Part shown: positions 60,383 through 64,000 of the stretch, piece by piece
How positions within the stretch are numbered: the stretch's first letter is position 1
Layout: each line of letters begins with the position of its first letter
Origin: Cheilinus undulatus
Taxonomy: Eukaryota > Chordata > Actinopteri > Labriformes > Labridae
Direction: 5' to 3'
DNA length: 64,000 nucleotides
Assembly (NCBI RefSeq): GCF_018320785.1
Contig: NC_054881.1
Location: forward strand, 20,150,275 to 20,214,274
Position numbers and translations under genes: made by a program
Notes under the pieces: generated by a model
What the model saw: the letters and a program-made list of their open reading frames with translations, nothing else
What the model was told of the DNA's origin: nothing
Database searches by the model: none

Positions 60383-63300
60383 TCTATTTTACAATTCCAT
60401 TCCGTTCTACCATTCTAGTCTACCATTCCATTCTTTTCTAATATTCCATTCCATTCTACCATTCCATTCCATTTTACCATTCTATTCCATTATACGTTCC
60501 ATTCCATTCTACCATTCCATTCTTTTCTACCATTCTACCATTCCATTCCATTCCACTCTACCATTCTATTCCATTATACTTTCGATTCCATTCTACCATT
60601 TCATTCCATTATACTTTCCATTCTATTCTACCATTCAATTCCGTTATACTTTTCATTCCATTCTACCATTCCTTTCCATTATACTTTCCATTCCATTATA
60701 CCATTCAATTCCATTCTACCATTCTACCATTCCATTCTATTCTACCATTCTATTCCATTATACTTTCCATTCCATTCTACCATTCCATTCCATTCAACCA
60801 TTCCATTCCAATTTACTTTCTATTCCATCCTACCATTCTATTCCATTCTTCCATTCCATTATACCATTCCAACTTTTCTACCATTCCATTCCATTCTACC
60901 ATTCCATTCTACCATTCTATTTCATTTTACTTTCCATTCCATTATACCATTCCATTTATTCTACCATTCCATTCCATTCTACCATTCCATTCCATTCTAC
61001 CATTCCATTCCATTCTACCATTCCATTTATTCTACCATTCCATTCCATTCTACAATTCCATTCCATTCTACCATTTCATTCCATTATACCATTCTATTCC
61101 ATTATAATTTCCATTCCATTCTACCATTCCATTCCATTCTTCCATTCCATTATACCATTCCAACTATTCTACCATTCCATTCCATTCTACCATTCTATTT
61201 CATTTTACTTTCCATTCCATTATACCATTCCATTTATTCTACCATTCAATTCCATTCAACCATTCTATTCCATTCTACCATTCCATTCCATTCCACTTTC
61301 CATTCCATTCTACTATTCCTTTCTATTATACTTTCCATTCCATTATACCATTTCATTCCATTATACCATTCTATTCCATTATACTTTCCATTCCATTCTA
61401 CCATTCCATTCCATTCAACCATTCCATTCAATTATACTTTCTATTCCATTCTACCATTCCATTCCATTCTTCCATTCCATTATACCATTCCAACTATTCT
61501 ACCATTCCATTCAATTCTACCATTCCATTCTATCTAATTTTACTTTCCATTCCATTCTATTTTACCATTCTATTATACTTTCCATTCCATTATACCATTC
61601 CATTTATTCTACCATTTCATTCCATTCTACAATTCCATTCCATTCTACCATTCCATTCCATTCCATTATACTTTCCATTCCATTCTACCATTCTATTCCA
61701 TTATACTTTTCATTTCATTCTACCATTCCATCTCATTATACTTTCCATTTCATTCTACTTTCCATTACATTATACTTTCCATTCCATTCTACCATTCCTT
61801 TCCATTATACTTTCCATTCCATTATACCATTCCATCTTTTCTACCATTCTATTCCATTCTACCATTCTATTCCATTACACTTTCCATTCCATTTAACCAT
61901 TTCATTCTATTACACTTTCCAATCTACCATTCCATTCTTTTCTACCATTCTACCAATCCATTCTTTTCTACCATTCTACCATTCCATTTCATTCTACCCT
62001 TCTATTCCATTACACTTTTTATTCATTTCTACCATTCTATTTCATTTTACTTTCCATTCCATTCTACCATTCCATTCTTTTCTACTATTCCATTCCATTC
62101 TACCATTCCATTCCATTTTACCATTCCATTCCATTATACTTTCCATTCCATTCTACCATTCCATTCTTTTCTACCATTCTACCATTCCATTCCATTCTAC
62201 CATTCTATTCTATTATACTTTCCAATCTATTATACCATTCCATTCTTTTCTACCAATTTATCATTCCATTCCATTCTACCATTCCATTCCATTATACTTT
62301 CCATTCCATTATACCTTTCCATTCCATTATACTTTCCACTCCATTCTACAATTCAATTCCATTTTACTTTCCATTCCATTCTACCATTCCTTTCCATTAT
62401 ACTTTTCATTTCATTCTACCATTCCATTCTATCTAATTTTACTTTCCATTCCATTCTATTATTCCATTCTATTATACTTTCCATTCCATTATACCATTCC
62501 ATCTTTTCTACCATTCTATTCCATTCTACCATTCTATTCCATTACACTTTCCATTCCATTTAACCATTTCATTCTATAACACTTTCCAATCTACCATTCC
62601 ATTCTTTTCTACCATTCTACCATTCCATTCTTTTCTACCATTCTACCATTCCATTCCATTCTACCCTTCTATTCCATTACACTTTTTATTCATTTCTACC
62701 ATTCTATTTCATTTTACTTTCCATTCCATTCTACCATTCCATTCTTTTCTACTATTCCATTCCATTCTACCATTCCATTCCATTTTACCATTCCATTCCA
62801 TTATACTTTCCATTCCATTCTACCATTCCATTCTTTTCTACCATTCTACCATTCCATTCCATTCTACCATTCTATTCCATTATACTTTCCAATCTATTAT
62901 ACCATTCCATTCTTTTCTACCAATTTATCATTCCATTCCATTCTACCATTACATTCCATTATACTTTCCATTCCATTATACCTTTCCATTCCATTATACT
63001 TTCCACTCCATTCTACAATTCAATTCCATTTTACTTTCCATTCCATTCTACCATTCCTTTCCATTATACTTTTCATTCCATTATACCATTCCATTCTATC
63101 TAATTTTACTTTCCATTCCATTCTATTATTCCATTCTATTATACTTTCCATTCCATTATACCATTCCATTTATTCTACCATTTTCATTTCATTCTACAAA
63201 TCCATTCCATTCTACCATTCCATTCCATTCCATTATACTTTCCATTCCATTCTACCATTCTATTCCATTATACTTTTCATTTCATTCTACCATTCCATCT

Positions 63301-64000
63301 CATTATACTTTCCATTTCATTCTACTTTCCATTACATTATACTTTCCATTCCATTCTACCATTCCTTTCCATTATACTTTCCATTCCATTATACCATTCC
63401 ATCTTTTCTACCATTCTATTCCATTCTACCATTCTATTCCATTACACTTTCCATTCCATTTAACCATTTCATTCTATTACACTTTCCATTCTACCATTCC
63501 ATTCTTTTCTACCATTCTACCATTCCATTCTTTTCTACCATTCTACCATTCCATTCCATTCTACCCTTCTATTCCATTAACCTTTTTATTCATTTCTACC
63601 ATTCTATTTCATTTTACTTTCCATTCCATTCTACCATTCCATTCTTTTCTACTATTCTATTCCATTCTACCATTCCATTCCATTTTACCATTCCATTCCA
63701 TTATACTTTCCATTCTATTCTATCATTCTATTCTTTTCTACCATTCTACCATTTCATTCCATTCTACCATTCTATTCCATTATACTTTCCAATCTATTAT
63801 ACCATTCCATTCTTTTCTACCATTCTATCATTCCATTCCATTCTACCATTCCACTCCATTATACTTTCCATTCCATTATACCTTTCCATTCCATTATACT
63901 TTCCACTCCATTCTACCATTCAATTCCATTTTACTTTCCATTCCATTCTACCATTCCTTTCCATTATACTTTTCATTCCATTATACCATTTCATTCCATT
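60383..64000 (+). repeat. CCATT-based satellite array with higher-order duplication
   Basis: At least 3.6 kb, running off the window. The base motif is ccattccattcta (13 bp, CCATT pentamers broken by CTA), with variants carrying ttatactttcc. On the other strand it reads GGAAT, the same pentamer as human satellites II/III. Larger blocks recur: the word ccatcttttc is at 61,832, 62,499 and 63,399, and actttccactccattcta at 62,331, 62,998 and 63,898. Both sets give spacings of 667 and 900 bp. The extra ~233 bp equals a segment seen at about 61,590-61,822. ORFs of the WNGMVE type are artefacts. Confidence 0.95.

Noticed and set aside
61246..61431. ORF with repeated WNGMVE peptide on the - strand
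   Set aside because: Direct translation of the 13-bp satellite unit; no start context or splice signal.
1..64000. CRISPR array, operons, rRNA or tRNA genes, phage-like modules
   Set aside because: The tandem repeats are satellites and minisatellites without spacer structure. The genes are intron-split vertebrate genes. I recognised no tRNA-like or rRNA-like segment by eye; a covariance-model scan would be decisive.

Overview
The window is vertebrate nuclear DNA, almost certainly from a teleost fish. Its genes are split into small exons by GT-AG introns. The repeats are typical of fish: Tc1-type DNA transposons, hAT-like MITEs, Rex3/RTE and L1 retrotransposon fragments, and a long CCATT-based satellite. 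Nothing in it looks bacterial or viral-genome-like, and there is no operon, CRISPR array or rRNA/tRNA gene that I can see.

Two protein-coding genes are clear, arranged tail to tail. (1) akna lies on the + strand. I could assemble 22 coding exons between 21,634 and 42,214. They join in frame at every junction to give 4,140 nt (1,379 residues plus stop). The protein carries the AKNA-family signatures, coiled-coil stretches, a cysteine-rich patch and a conserved basic C-terminus. A 5' UTR exon with a small upstream ORF precedes the start. (2) The 3' end of stxbp1 (Munc18-1, the syntaxin-binding SNARE regulator of synaptic release) lies on the - strand. Two shared exons (59,045-59,130 and 58,115-58,269) are followed by two alternative terminal exons, 'long' at 55,955-56,064 and 'short' at 46,221-46,303. 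These correspond to the two C-terminal isoforms known in mammals. The remaining, larger N-terminal part of stxbp1 lies beyond the right edge.

Layout: 1-10,000 is gene-poor and repeat-rich, with a decayed ORF-like block, a DNA-transposon-like repeat, a 1.1-kb polypurine minisatellite and a Tc1 remnant. 10,047-10,890 looks like the terminal exon and 3' UTR of an unidentified + strand gene. 11,000-15,000 holds a Tc1 remnant, a composite inverted-repeat element with a nested MITE, and a MITE copy. 15,310-15,815 is CpG-enriched and may be the akna promoter or first exon. 21,395-42,335 is akna, with a 5'-truncated L1 in one intron. 42,336-46,220 is the akna/stxbp1 intergenic or 3' UTR zone with a Rex3/RTE fragment. 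46,221-59,130 is the stxbp1 3' end, with a Tc1-like element, an ~85-bp minisatellite and several MITEs in the intron between the alternative ends. 60,383-64,000 is a satellite array with higher-order duplication, apparently inside an upstream stxbp1 intron.

The two genes are not known to act together: AKNA organises microtubules at centrosomes and was first described as an AT-hook factor, while Munc18-1 acts in vesicle fusion. Both are on human chromosome 9q, so the neighbourhood probably reflects old synteny. I found no clear undescribed system. The most unusual items are the satellite, the minisatellites, the unidentified ORF block at the left end, and the alternative splice features. All gene identities come from reading motifs by eye, without database searches.
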